Source: an uncultured Eubacteriales bacterium
GTDB taxonomy: Bacteria; Bacillota; Clostridia; Oscillospirales; Acutalibacteraceae
Length of the DNA stretch: 14,897 nt
Assembly (NCBI GenBank): GCA_900319615.1
Contig: ONPE01000008.1
Span: 1-14,897 of the forward strand
Direction of reading: 5' to 3'
Positions 1 through 7,205 of this stretch are shown here, one piece after another. The notes beneath the pieces are model-generated. The model saw only the letters and a list, made by a program, of their open reading frames with translations, did not search any database and was not told the origin of the DNA. Both the position numbers and the translations under genes were made by a program. Position 1 is the stretch's first letter. Each line of letters starts with the position of its first letter.

Positions 1-1
1 C

Positions 2-694
2 AGGCATTATGACAGAAAAACCTATAACCTTATCCTGCTTCACGGCTTGACCGGTACGGATACGGACTGGCTGTACGGCGGCCCGGCTCAGGAGATGTCT
101 ATACGCTTCAATCTTAACGTATTCATGCCCACCGTCGGAAACACGTTTTATCTCGATAAAGGCTACGAGGGCGCGAACTGGTGCGAGTACATCGGACGCG
201 AGCTGCCCGAGTATATCAGGGATACGTTCCGCATTGAGATGACAGGAGATAATACGATCATCGGAGGGCTCTCGATGGGAGGCTTCGGAGCACTGCACAC
301 GGCTCTGACTTATCCCGACAGCTTCTGCGCCTGCATCGCGCTGTCATCGGGGCTGATCATCCGCGAGTACGCCCGTAAGGGTGCGGAGTTTTCCGGCGCG
401 GTTCCTCCTCAGATGATGCTCGATATCTTCGGCGACCCCGATAAGGTGCTGACGTCGGATACCAATCCCGAGAAGCAGTATCTCGATCTGGAAAAAGCCG
501 GGGTCAAGATACCAAGGATCTATATGGCTTGCGGTACTGAGGATACCTTGATCGGGAACAACCGCGAGTTCGCCTCGTTCCTTAAGGAACATGACGCGGA
601 CTATATCTATGAAGAGGGACCGGGAGGTCATAACTGGAGGTTCTGGAACCGCTATCTCGAGAAAGGTCTCGACCGGCTTTTTGCCGAAACTTGA
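2..694 (+). CDS. Putative esterase (PF00756-type alpha/beta hydrolase), 5' end missing
   Basis: The frame is open from base 2, so the gene starts outside the window. An apparent TTG start at 47 is not the real one, because the oxyanion-loop motif LLHG lies upstream at 32-43. Downstream are the nucleophile elbow GLSMGG (Ser codon 272-274), an acid Asp in CGTEDT (542-544) and a His in GGHNW (629-631). These form a complete alpha/beta-hydrolase triad in the order seen in the esterase D / S-formylglutathione hydrolase / tributyrin esterase group. A cytoplasmic carboxylesterase acting on short acyl or acetyl esters, possibly acetylated sugars, is the likely role. The substrate cannot be read from the sequence. 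It converges on the phosphoesterase gene, with 78 bases between the two stop codons. Confidence 0.85.
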   Translation, partial: RHYDRKTYNLILLHGLTGTDTDWLYGGPAQEMSIRFNLNVFMPTVGNTFYLDKGYEGANWCEYIGRELPEYIRDTFRIEMTGDNTIIGGLSMGGFGALHTALTYPDSFCACIALSSGLIIREYARKGAEFSGAVPPQMMLDIFGDPDKVLTSDTNPEKQYLDLEKAGVKIPRIYMACGTEDTLIGNNREFASFLKEHDADYIYEEGPGGHNWRFWNRYLEKGLDRLFAET

Positions 695-750
695 ATAAAG
701 ACAACACACGCCGCGAAATGTGTGACGTTACAATAAGAATCTACAGACAT

Positions 751-787
751 AAAAAACACGAGCCGCAGTATCTCAGCTGCGGCTCGT
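751..787 (-). terminator. Rho-independent terminator overlapping the end of the phosphoesterase gene
   Basis: An 11-bp perfect stem pairs 758-768 (ACGAGCCGCAG) with 777-787 (CTGCGGCTCGT), with an 8-base loop. Read on the minus strand, the stem is followed by a U-run (complement of the A-run at 751-756). The phosphoesterase stop codon (773-775) lies in the loop, so the 5' arm of the terminator is coding sequence. On the plus strand only a weak T-rich stretch follows (789-800), so it may also help stop the convergent esterase transcript. Confidence 0.85.
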
Positions 788-1375
788 ATCTGTTTCTATT
801 ATACAATATTCATATGCGTTGATGACGGTCGTATTCCCCTTGCTGCACACCTGCGGCAGTCGGAAGTCGTAGTTGCGGTGGATATGACCGTGTATAAAGT
901 ATTCGGGTTCATATTTTTCCATCAGGGTGTTGAAGCACTCGAAGCCCTTGTGAGGGATATCGTCAAAGTCGTTCAGCCCCTTTGCCGGAGCGTGAGTCAG
1001 CAGGATGTCGAAGCCGCCGTGCTTTTTCAGCGGATACCACAGCCTCCTGACGCGTCTTTTCATCTGCCTCTCGGTGTACATATACTTGCCCTCGCGGTAA
1101 AAGTAGGAGCCTCCGAGACCGAGGATACGCAGACCGTTCACCTCAACTATCTTATCGTCGGCGCAAATACAGCCCTCGGGGTCGCGCCCGTAGCTGTCGT
1201 CGTGGTTGCCGTGGACGTACACCAGCGGACAGTGCGCCATCGTGACGAAGAATTCGATGTACTCGGGTCTGAGGTCTCCGCATGAGAGTATCAGGTCAAA
1301 TTCATCCAGCATCCCGGGCTTGTAGTATTCGTAGTATTTGTCGGACTTGACGTCGGAAATCGCGAGTATCTTCAT
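773..1375 (-). CDS. Calcineurin-like metallophosphoesterase, 200 aa
   Basis: The motif order is that of PF00149 phosphoesterases: Asp8 in the first block, GD at 33-34, GNHD at 56-59, THAP with His128, and GHIH at 163-166. These normally hold two metal ions in a phosphomono- or phosphodiesterase. The first block reads D-V-K instead of the usual D-x-H, so one metal ligand is replaced by Lys10. No signal peptide or membrane segment is visible, so it should be cytosolic. Its ATG shares four bases (ATGA, 1372-1375) with the stop of the upstream ParB/BMP fusion gene, which points to translational coupling and a shared role. A strong terminator ends the unit. The substrate is unknown; a nucleotide would fit the BMP neighbour, but that is inference. 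Confidence 0.85.
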   Translation of the reverse strand: MKILAISDVKSDKYYEYYKPGMLDEFDLILSCGDLRPEYIEFFVTMAHCPLVYVHGNHDDSYGRDPEGCICADDKIVEVNGLRILGLGGSYFYREGKYMYTERQMKRRVRRLWYPLKKHGGFDILLTHAPAKGLNDFDDIPHKGFECFNTLMEKYEPEYFIHGHIHRNYDFRLPQVCSKGNTTVINAYEYCIIETDTSRS

Positions 1376-3309
1376 GCTTTATCCTCCGTCTTCGGCTTCG
1401 CGCGGCTCACGCCGACCGTGTCGACGGTCGCCTTGCCCTTATCGGACAGCTCGTCGTAGGTCGGTATGCTGCCGATGACGTTGTCCACCAGATAATCCAT
1501 GCTGATGATCTGCTCGAGACTAAGTTCCTTCTGGCGCGAACCGATGATCTCGCCGCTCTGGGAGTAGAACGGGGTCAAAAACGGCTTGCCCACGCCGCTG
1601 ATAAGGCTGCTGCGGAAGAAGTCCGCGTACCGCCTCGACGCAAGCGGAAGAGCCGGAGCATATTCGATATCCACCACGCCTGCCGACATACCCCAGTAAT
1701 AATTCAGCGCGCGCGCAGTATTGATGTACTCGCTCTTGATGGTCTTGTCCAGCACCGAGCGCAGGAGCTTCTCGTAGTACACGCCCCACTTCCATACGGG
1801 TACGGCGAGCAGATCGGTCTTGTCGTGACCGATGTGCGACAGCCCGAAGCTGCGGCGGTCATCCTCCGAAAAGCGGGCGTTGTCCTGAGAGGATATGAGG
1901 TGGATGTGCCTGCGATTCAGCGACAGCGCCGCTTCCTTTGCGCCCTTGACTGTCGACCACTCCAGATATACCTTTGAGCGTGGGTTAGCCATCTGAGCGC
2001 CAAGAGCAAAGGCGTTGATGCCGGCAATCTGACCGTAGATCGGGTAATCGCAGACATAGCCGAGCCTGCCGCTCTGTGTGAGCGAGCCCGCGAGCACCCC
2101 GAGGATGAACTTAGCCTCGTACATCCGCGTGTAATAGGTGCGCACATAGCGATGCGAGGTGTTCAGCGAGCAGTTCATTATGATGATATCGGGATTCTCC
2201 ACAGCCGCTCTGAGAGACGCCTGCAGCATCCTCGGCGAGGTGGTGAAGATCAGCTTGCATCCGTCGGAGATGGATTTTTCGAGCGTTTGTGAGTAATTGT
2301 TTTCCTTACAAATATATACAATGGTATCGACCTTGTCGTCCATTACCGTCTGGGCGTGTATCCTGCCGCGCTCATGGTCGTTGACCCAGCCCGATTTCTC
2401 CGGGGGAACGTCGTAGATGAACGCCGCTTTCAGTCTCGGCGGTTTAGCTATTGGCAGCACCTTTGACAGCACCGACTGCTTCTTCTCCTCTATCGGGGCG
2501 GTCTTGAGCTCGATCTCGTCGTCCTTCTCCTTTAGGGCGATCTCCTCCCACATCTTTTTGAGGTTGATGCGGATCTCGGCTTCGCTCTCGTTCTGCAGCT
2601 GTGAGTAGCCGTAGACGCGGATGTAGCTCAGCATAGCGTCACCGACGGTGGTTTTCAGCTTTTCGCCGCCGTTCTCGTTGTACGCTCTCTCAAAGTAGTA
2701 GTACGCGCTCGAGAACCGCTGCTGTTCGTCTATGCTCCAGTACTCGTCGTGAGGCTTGCCCATAGCGCGGAGCAGCTCGCGGTAATCGCCGGGCTTGCTG
2801 AACTCGATGTAGTTGACCTTGCTGTATCGGTTGAAGTCAAGATATTCCAGATAGATCTGCACCTTCTCGCTGTTGTCCCTCTCGGGCATGATACGGGTGA
2901 CGTCGGCGGGGATGCTGTAGGCGCCGCAGTATTTCAGCACGCTTACGCGCTTGTTGCCCTCCTCGACGTAGTAGCGGTTGAGGTACTCGTAGACCTTTAT
3001 CGGCTCGCGGATGCCCTCGAGCATATGCGAGCGGTAGAGCGACTCCCACTTCGCAGCGAACTCTGTGCTCTCTGCCAGCAGCGGCATGAAGTTGGAGGCG
3101 AAGGCGTTCACCCTGCCGGCGGTCTTGGTGCCGACGATGAACCACATCGGTATCTGTATCACGCCGAGGCTTATGCCGGAGAGCGATTTTTCGGGCGGGA
3201 TGATCTCGTCCAGAACGGCGAGATACGGGCTTTCGTTTTTGGCTGTCTTGGCTTTGACTTCCTTTTGTCCCAGCTTCAACGCTTCTTTATAATTCAGTTC
3301 CGGCTGCAT
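1372..3309 (-). CDS. ParB-like domain fused to BMP-family ligand-binding domain, 645 aa, no signal peptide
   Basis: Residues about 95-142 resemble a ParB/sulfiredoxin-type domain: a basic-proline stretch (REPIKVYEY) followed by EEGNKR at 116-121 and a Leu/Val-rich turn. A mostly helical, charged linker spans about 145-290. From about 292 to 600 the protein looks like a BMP (basic membrane protein, PF02608) substrate-binding domain, starting KAAFIYD and containing a GVLAG segment and a GYVCDYPIYGQIAG block. BMP proteins are usually exported lipoproteins that bind nucleosides. This one begins MQPELNYKEAL with no hydrophobic signal and no lipobox, so it should be cytosolic, perhaps a ligand sensor with a nucleic-acid- or nucleotide-handling domain. 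AAGGAGT lies 5 bases before the ATG and supports this start. It follows the alpha-galactosidase gene after 88 bases and overlaps the phosphoesterase gene by 4. Confidence 0.75.
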   Translation of the reverse strand: MQPELNYKEALKLGQKEVKAKTAKNESPYLAVLDEIIPPEKSLSGISLGVIQIPMWFIVGTKTAGRVNAFASNFMPLLAESTEFAAKWESLYRSHMLEGIREPIKVYEYLNRYYVEEGNKRVSVLKYCGAYSIPADVTRIMPERDNSEKVQIYLEYLDFNRYSKVNYIEFSKPGDYRELLRAMGKPHDEYWSIDEQQRFSSAYYYFERAYNENGGEKLKTTVGDAMLSYIRVYGYSQLQNESEAEIRINLKKMWEEIALKEKDDEIELKTAPIEEKKQSVLSKVLPIAKPPRLKAAFIYDVPPEKSGWVNDHERGRIHAQTVMDDKVDTIVYICKENNYSQTLEKSISDGCKLIFTTSPRMLQASLRAAVENPDIIIMNCSLNTSHRYVRTYYTRMYEAKFILGVLAGSLTQSGRLGYVCDYPIYGQIAGINAFALGAQMANPRSKVYLEWSTVKGAKEAALSLNRRHIHLISSQDNARFSEDDRRSFGLSHIGHDKTDLLAVPVWKWGVYYEKLLRSVLDKTIKSEYINTARALNYYWGMSAGVVDIEYAPALPLASRRYADFFRSSLISGVGKPFLTPFYSQSGEIIGSRQKELSLEQIISMDYLVDNVIGSIPTYDELSDKGKATVDTVGVSRAKPKTEDKA

Positions 3310-3329
3310 ATGTACTCCTTGATATCAGG

Positions 3330-3361
3330 GCGACGCCGCATGACTCAGGTGTGCGGATCGC
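3330..3361 (-). other. Intercistronic stem-loop between alpha-galactosidase and the ParB/BMP gene
   Basis: An interrupted stem pairs 3330-3333 and 3336-3340 with 3352-3356 and 3358-3361 (GCGA/TCGC plus CCGCA/TGCGG) around an 11-base loop. On the minus strand it stands 20 bases upstream of the ParB/BMP start codon, close to its ribosome site. No U-run follows on that strand, so it is not an obvious terminator for the galactosidase gene. It may protect or process a shared mRNA, or modulate translation of the next gene. Confidence 0.4.
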
Positions 3362-3397
3362 TTTTGTATTATTAATCAGTCTTTCAAAATTGCCGAT

Positions 3398-5584
3398 TTA
3401 TACACGGATAATATCCAGCTGCATCGCCGGATAATCGCCGGTCAGTCTCGGGAAGGTGTAGCCGCCCTTCATCAGAGCGGAGCCGAGGAGCTCGAACTCG
3501 CCGTTGACCGAGTATACCGCCTCGGGCAGCAGACCCTTCAGCTTCACGTGGACGGGCGCGGAGTTCGCCAGAGGATTTGTGACGACGATGTTCAGCAGGC
3601 TGCGGCTTTGATCGGGGCTGACGTATTGCCAAGCCATATAGTGCGTGATGTCGCTCTTTTGGCTCAGGCGGTACATTTTGCCGCCGTGGATGATCGGCTC
3701 GAGCTCCTTGTATCTCTTGATCTGGGTTCGAATCTCTTCGCATTCTTCGTCGGACAGCTGCGAGAGATCGAGCTCATAGCCGAAGGCTCCGGACATCGCC
3801 ACCACTCCGCGCGTATTCAGCGGAGTCTTTCTGCCTGTCTGGTGGTTCGGCGAGGCGCTTACATGAGCGCCGACAGTGCATGACGGATAGCCGAACGAGG
3901 TGCCGTACTGTATCTTCAGCCTCGAGATGGGATCGGTGTTGTCGGAGCACCATATCTGCGGATTGTAGTACAGCATACCCGCGTCGAAGCGTCCGCCGCC
4001 GCCCGCACAGCCCTCGAAGAGCACGTGGGGGAATTTAGCGGTCAGCTTTTCATACAGCGCGTACAGGCTCAAATAGTAGCGGTGAGCCACCTCGCCCTGA
4101 CGGGAGGAGGGGAAAGCGTGCGAATATACATCCGAGATCGGACGGTTGAAATCCCACTTTATGTAGGTGATGTTGTATTTTTCGAGCAGTCCCGAGATCG
4201 TGTCAAAGAGATACTCGTGCACCTCTTTGCGAGAGAGGTCGAGGACAAGCTGGTTGCGCGCCATCATAGGTGCGCGGTTCGGGGCGGTCAGCGCCCAGTC
4301 GGGGTGGGCGCGGTAGAGGTCGCTGTCCTCGTTGACCATCTCCGGCTCTATCCACAGACCGAATCTCAGCCCCATGTCGTTGATCTTTTTGATCAGACCG
4401 TCCAAGCCGTCCGGCAGCTTCTCTGTATCGGGTATCCAGTCGCCGAGACCGGCGTTGTCGTCGTTGCGGTTTTTGAACCAGCCGTCGTCGAGGACGAACA
4501 TCTCGATGCCCAGTTCCTTTGCCTTTTGAGCGATGGCGAGAACCTTTTCTTCGGTGATGTCGAAGTAGGTCGCCTCCCAGTTGTTTACCAGCACCGGTCG
4601 GTGGCTGAGCTTGTATTCTCCGCGCACGACGTTGTTGCGTATAACGCGGTGGTAGTTGTGAGAGAGCTCCGTCAGACCGTCGGCGCAGGAGAGGATGACC
4701 TCGGGCGTATAGAACGACGCTCCCGACCCGAGCTCCCAGCGGAAGCGGTCGTCGCTCACACCGGTCACGATGCGCACGCTGTCGAACTGATCGCGCTCGA
4801 TCTCGGTCTTGTGGTTGCCGGAGTACATCAGCATCACGCCGTAGCAGGCGCCGCTGTCTTCGGTAGCGTTGCGGTCGCAGAGGATGACGAAAGGATTGTG
4901 CTGATGCCCGGACATACCGCGGCCCGATACAAGGGTGTGGATGCCGTGGAACAGCTGTACGCGCTCCGGCTGACGCTCCATGCAGTGCCTGCCGTGGAAG
5001 TGTATCATATCCCACTTGCCGAAGGGCAGCTCCAGGCACATCGAGCACGCCTTTCTCAGCCAGACGATCTCATAGCCGGCGTTGATGATCTCGGCGGCTC
5101 TGGTGATGATATCCAACTCCTCAAACACGCCGTAATACAGCTTTATCCTGATATTGGCGGGCTTGTCGATCAGGGTGACGATCAGCGTCTGCACCGTGTC
5201 GCCGTTATCGTAGACGGACGGCAGCCCCGGGATGGAGTACTTGCCGTCGATTATCTCGTGGCTCTCATAGCGGAACTCAGCGCAGCGGCTGCCGTCGGAG
5301 CACGACGCGCGTATGCTTGTGACTCTGAAATCACCCACGCCGAATGAGGTGTATTCCTGCGCCATGGAGTCGAGCGAGTAGGCGCGGTTCAGGCGCATAT
5401 CATAGGGGTTGCCCGAGAAGCCGTGATCGTAGATGCGGAACGGATAGGACATATCGTTCAGACCGAGCTTTTGACCGTAGTATAAATGCTGCAGATAGCC
5501 CAGCTCGTCTATCTTCATCTGATAGGCGGTGTTTGCGGTCTCGAGGATGATTTGCTTTGTGCTTTCGATGTAGCGGATACTCAT
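3398..5584 (-). CDS. aga: Alpha-galactosidase, glycoside hydrolase family 36, 728 aa
   Basis: Cytosolic enzyme that releases terminal alpha-1,6-galactose from melibiose, raffinose-type sugars and galactomannan fragments. Length and layout match tetrameric bacterial GH36: an N-terminal beta-sandwich (about 1-330), a TIM barrel (about 330-650) that begins VLDDGWF, and a C-terminal beta domain. The nucleophile is Asp478 in KWDFNR and the acid/base is Asp548 in CSDNTD, the same positions as in the Geobacillus enzymes as I recall them. CAGGGGRFD and the DLSRKEVHEYL block also fit. There is no signal peptide. AAGGAG at good spacing supports the ATG at 5584. A promoter candidate lies at 5644-5673. 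The gene heads a possible operon with the ParB/BMP and phosphoesterase genes; the galactokinase gene lies about 5.5 kb away in a separate unit. Confidence 0.95.
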   Translation of the reverse strand: MSIRYIESTKQIILETANTAYQMKIDELGYLQHLYYGQKLGLNDMSYPFRIYDHGFSGNPYDMRLNRAYSLDSMAQEYTSFGVGDFRVTSIRASCSDGSRCAEFRYESHEIIDGKYSIPGLPSVYDNGDTVQTLIVTLIDKPANIRIKLYYGVFEELDIITRAAEIINAGYEIVWLRKACSMCLELPFGKWDMIHFHGRHCMERQPERVQLFHGIHTLVSGRGMSGHQHNPFVILCDRNATEDSGACYGVMLMYSGNHKTEIERDQFDSVRIVTGVSDDRFRWELGSGASFYTPEVILSCADGLTELSHNYHRVIRNNVVRGEYKLSHRPVLVNNWEATYFDITEEKVLAIAQKAKELGIEMFVLDDGWFKNRNDDNAGLGDWIPDTEKLPDGLDGLIKKINDMGLRFGLWIEPEMVNEDSDLYRAHPDWALTAPNRAPMMARNQLVLDLSRKEVHEYLFDTISGLLEKYNITYIKWDFNRPISDVYSHAFPSSRQGEVAHRYYLSLYALYEKLTAKFPHVLFEGCAGGGGRFDAGMLYYNPQIWCSDNTDPISRLKIQYGTSFGYPSCTVGAHVSASPNHQTGRKTPLNTRGVVAMSGAFGYELDLSQLSDEECEEIRTQIKRYKELEPIIHGGKMYRLSQKSDITHYMAWQYVSPDQSRSLLNIVVTNPLANSAPVHVKLKGLLPEAVYSVNGEFELLGSALMKGGYTFPRLTGDYPAMQLDIIRV

Positions 5585-5643
5585 ATTGCTCTCTCCTTTT
5601 TGCGGTATCTCTCATGAGAAGTTAAACGTTATACCTTTTTATT

Positions 5644-5673
5644 ATTCTACCATGCCTCGGCTGTCTGTGTCTA
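5644..5673 (-). promoter_or_regulatory. Candidate sigma-A promoter for aga
   Basis: Read on the minus strand, TAGACA (5668-5673) and TAGAAT (5644-5649) are separated by 18 bases. The -10 ends 59 bases before the aga start codon. Both hexamers are near consensus; no operator could be identified. Confidence 0.45.
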
Positions 5674-5729
5674 TACTGTTTTTGTGTTTTTTATGAGCAT
5701 TTTCGGGAAATATCGCAGTATTTATCACG

Positions 5730-5754
5730 GCAAAACCGCAGGATACGGTTTTGC
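5730..5754. other. Hairpin in the aga-dfx intergenic region
   Basis: A 9-bp perfect stem pairs GCAAAACCG (5730-5738) with CGGTTTTGC (5746-5754) around a 7-base loop. There is no T-run on either side, so it is not a standard terminator. It lies outside both predicted leaders. Confidence 0.4.
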
Positions 5755-5914
5755 GTATAGATGAGATAAAAATATCGCCGGTCTTTCAAAAAATATCGGC
5801 GTAAAACCTGATGTGCACGCTTGTCTTTCCATCAGCATATTTATGTCGAGTCGCTCGGTATTCGTTAGATCGTAGCAAATAAAAATCCTTGTCATGAATA
5901 TTTATCAAAAGGTA

Positions 5915-5942
5915 TTGTATTTTGTTTTATATATGGTATGAT
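5915..5942 (+). promoter_or_regulatory. Candidate promoter of the dfx-rbr operon
   Basis: TTGTAT (5915-5920) and TATGAT (5937-5942) are 16 bases apart, with TG at 5934-5935 giving an extended -10. Transcription would begin near 5949, leaving a leader of about 128 bases. No clear PerR or Fur box was recognised. Confidence 0.5.
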
Positions 5943-6003
5943 AAGATAAAAGGACGCCGCACTGTACCTTTCGCGGCATTTGCGAGAAGATACACCAAGG
6001 CGA

Positions 6004-6033
6004 TATCTCACGAGATAGAGTAAATCGTTTACT
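6004..6033 (+). promoter_or_regulatory. Two adjacent inverted repeats in the dfx leader
   Basis: TATCTC-AC-GAGATA (6004-6017) and AGTAAA-TCG-TTTACT (6019-6033) are perfect 6-bp inverted repeats separated by one base. They lie downstream of the promoter candidate and 43 bases before the dfx start codon. They could be protein operators or RNA hairpins. No regulator is assigned. Confidence 0.35.
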
Positions 6034-6076
6034 GATTCAGTCGGGTTATATTTTTATATAAAAAGGAGTTGTAATT

Positions 6077-6451
6077 ATGGAAATGAAGTTTTACAAATGC
6101 AGGCATTGCGGCAACATCGTAGCCGTAGTCAAGGCGAGCGGAGCGCCCATCTCATGCTGCGGCGAAAAGATGACCGAGATCATACCCGGCACGACCGACG
6201 CCGCTGTCGAAAAGCACGTGCCGGTCTTTGAGGTCAGGGACAATATCGCGGTCGTCACCGTCGGCGAGGTCGCACACCCGATGGCTCCCGAGCACTACAT
6301 CGAGTGGGTCGCGATATCGACCGATAAGGGCAACCAGCGCAAAAAGCTCAACCCCGGCGACGAGCCCAAGGTATGCTTCGCCCTGTGCGAGGGCGAAAAG
6401 CTCGAGGCGGTCTACGCCTACTGCAACCTCCACGGTCTGTGGAAGGCATAA
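6077..6451 (+). CDS. dfx: Desulfoferrodoxin (superoxide reductase, 2Fe type), 124 aa
   Basis: Cytosolic one-electron reductase that turns superoxide into hydrogen peroxide without releasing oxygen. The N-terminal desulforedoxin-like domain carries Cys8, Cys11, Cys27 and Cys28 for the FeCys4 centre I. The catalytic centre II ligands are all present: His47, His67, His73, Cys116 and His119. The Glu45-Lys46 pair next to His47 matches the conserved EKH motif of the active site. Full length and intact for the two-centre class. AAGGAGTTG before the ATG is a good ribosome site. It is followed after 48 bases by rubrerythrin, which removes the peroxide made here, so the pair forms a superoxide-to-water route typical of strict anaerobes. 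Confidence 0.97.
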   Translation: MEMKFYKCRHCGNIVAVVKASGAPISCCGEKMTEIIPGTTDAAVEKHVPVFEVRDNIAVVTVGEVAHPMAPEHYIEWVAISTDKGNQRKKLNPGDEPKVCFALCEGEKLEAVYAYCNLHGLWKA

Positions 6452-6499
6452 TCCGAACAGTTTCGGAAATACTGTCAGTATCAAACAGGAGGAATAATA

Positions 6500-7039
6500 A
6501 TGGCTAACAAATACGCAGGAACACAAACAGAGAAGAATCTCGAGGCTGCCTTCGCCGGCGAATCCATGGCGCGCAACAAGTATACCTATTTTGCTTCAAA
6601 GGCTAAGAAGGAAGGCTACGAGCAGATCGCAGCGCTCTTCCTCAAGACGGCTGATAACGAGAAGGAGCACGCCAAGCTGTGGTTCAAGGAGCTCAACGGC
6701 ATAGGCGATACCGCCGCCAACCTCGGCGCAGCCGCCGACGGCGAGAACTACGAGTGGACGGATATATACGAGGGCTTTGCCGAGACCGCCGAGGAAGAAG
6801 GCTTCTGGGAGCTCGCGGCAAAATTCAGGCTCGTAGCGGCTATCGAGAAACATCACGAGGAACGCTACCGCGCTCTGCTGAGCAACGTCGAGACAGCTCA
6901 GGTATTTGAAAAGAGCGAGGTCAAGGTTTGGGAGTGCCGCAACTGCGGCCATATCGTCGTCGGAACAAAGGCTCCCGACGTCTGCCCGACCTGTAATCAT
7001 CCTCAGAGCTATTTTGAGATACACGCGGAGAATTATTGA
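6500..7039 (+). CDS. rbr: Rubrerythrin, 179 aa
   Basis: Cytosolic peroxidase that reduces hydrogen peroxide to water with electrons from rubredoxin or NADH-linked partners. The N-terminal ferritin-like four-helix domain (about 1-135) shows di-iron ligands Glu21 in AGES, Glu54 and His57 in NEKEH, Glu95, and Glu116/His119 in the last helix. The C-terminal rubredoxin-like domain has Cys146, Cys149, Cys162 and Cys165 (CRNCG and CPTCNHP). Length is slightly below the Desulfovibrio type and normal for clostridial forms. AGGAGG sits 8 bases before the ATG. It is the second gene of the dfx-rbr operon; the only promoter seen is upstream of dfx and a terminator follows directly. Confidence 0.97.
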   Translation: MANKYAGTQTEKNLEAAFAGESMARNKYTYFASKAKKEGYEQIAALFLKTADNEKEHAKLWFKELNGIGDTAANLGAAADGENYEWTDIYEGFAETAEEEGFWELAAKFRLVAAIEKHHEERYRALLSNVETAQVFEKSEVKVWECRNCGHIVVGTKAPDVCPTCNHPQSYFEIHAENY

Positions 7040-7056
7040 TCTTCAAACAACCGATC

Positions 7057-7085
7057 AGGGGCGTCTTTTTAGGCGTCCCTTTTTT
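7057..7085 (+). terminator. Terminator of the dfx-rbr operon
   Basis: A 9-bp stem with two G-U pairs joins AGGGGCGTC (7057-7065) to GGCGTCCCT (7072-7080) around a 6-base loop. A run of six T (7080-7085) follows. It begins 17 bases after the rbr stop codon. Confidence 0.85.
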
Positions 7086-7095
7086 ATTCAAAAAT

Positions 7096-7205
7096 GTCAT
7101 TGCGAGGGGCGCAAAGGTTAAAGTTGAGATTGCCGCGTCGAAACCATGTTTCTCCTCGCAATGACAATCTGAAATGCGCCCCGTGGCAATCTCAATCGAT
7201 ATAAA
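7096..7205 (+). repeat. Composite intergenic repeat, copy 1
   Basis: This 110-base block matches 10970-11079 at 101 of 110 positions with no gaps (91.8 percent by my count). It contains three pairs of complementary arms in the order A-B-C-A'-B'-C': GTCATTGCGAGG (7096-7107) with CCTCGCAATGAC (7154-7165), GGGGCGCA (7106-7113) with TGCGCCCC (7175-7182), and TTGAGATTGCC (7124-7134) with GGCAATCTCAA (7185-7195). The GTCATTGCGAG...GTGGCAATCTC type of short non-coding repeat is widespread in bacterial genomes. Here one such unit, reversed (7126-7165), appears nested in another. A small inner hairpin lies at 7140-7152. It starts 10 bases after the rbr terminator T-run. No ORF or transposase is associated. 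Confidence 0.85.

Larger units (their letters stand above)
5585..6076. other. Intergenic region without a gene, 492 bases, between divergent aga and dfx
   Basis: No convincing coding frame was found on either strand. The left part (5585-5673) holds the aga ribosome site and promoter candidate. The middle (about 5700-5900) has three inverted repeats: 5730-5738/5746-5754, 5776-5780/5797-5801, and 5808-5813/5830-5835. The right part holds the dfx promoter candidate (5915-5942) and a leader of about 128 bases with three more: 5956-5960/5973-5977, 6004-6009/6012-6017 and 6019-6024/6028-6033. It is long for a simple divergent promoter, so a small RNA or an upstream regulatory site in the middle is possible but unproven. 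Confidence 0.6.

Noticed and set aside
47..49. TTG as the start of the esterase
   Set aside because: The frame is open to the window edge and the conserved LLHG motif lies upstream of it.
4025..5347. 440-codon open frame on the plus strand
   Set aside because: It is the antisense shadow of the GH36 gene; no ribosome site, no recognisable motif, and the opposite strand holds all catalytic motifs.
5652..5696. 14-residue hydrophobic micro-ORF
   Set aside because: No ribosome site, and it overlaps the predicted aga promoter on the other strand.
7096..7205. CRISPR or IS element
   Set aside because: There is no regular spacer array and no transposase; the copies are 3.9 kb apart and lie behind unrelated genes.
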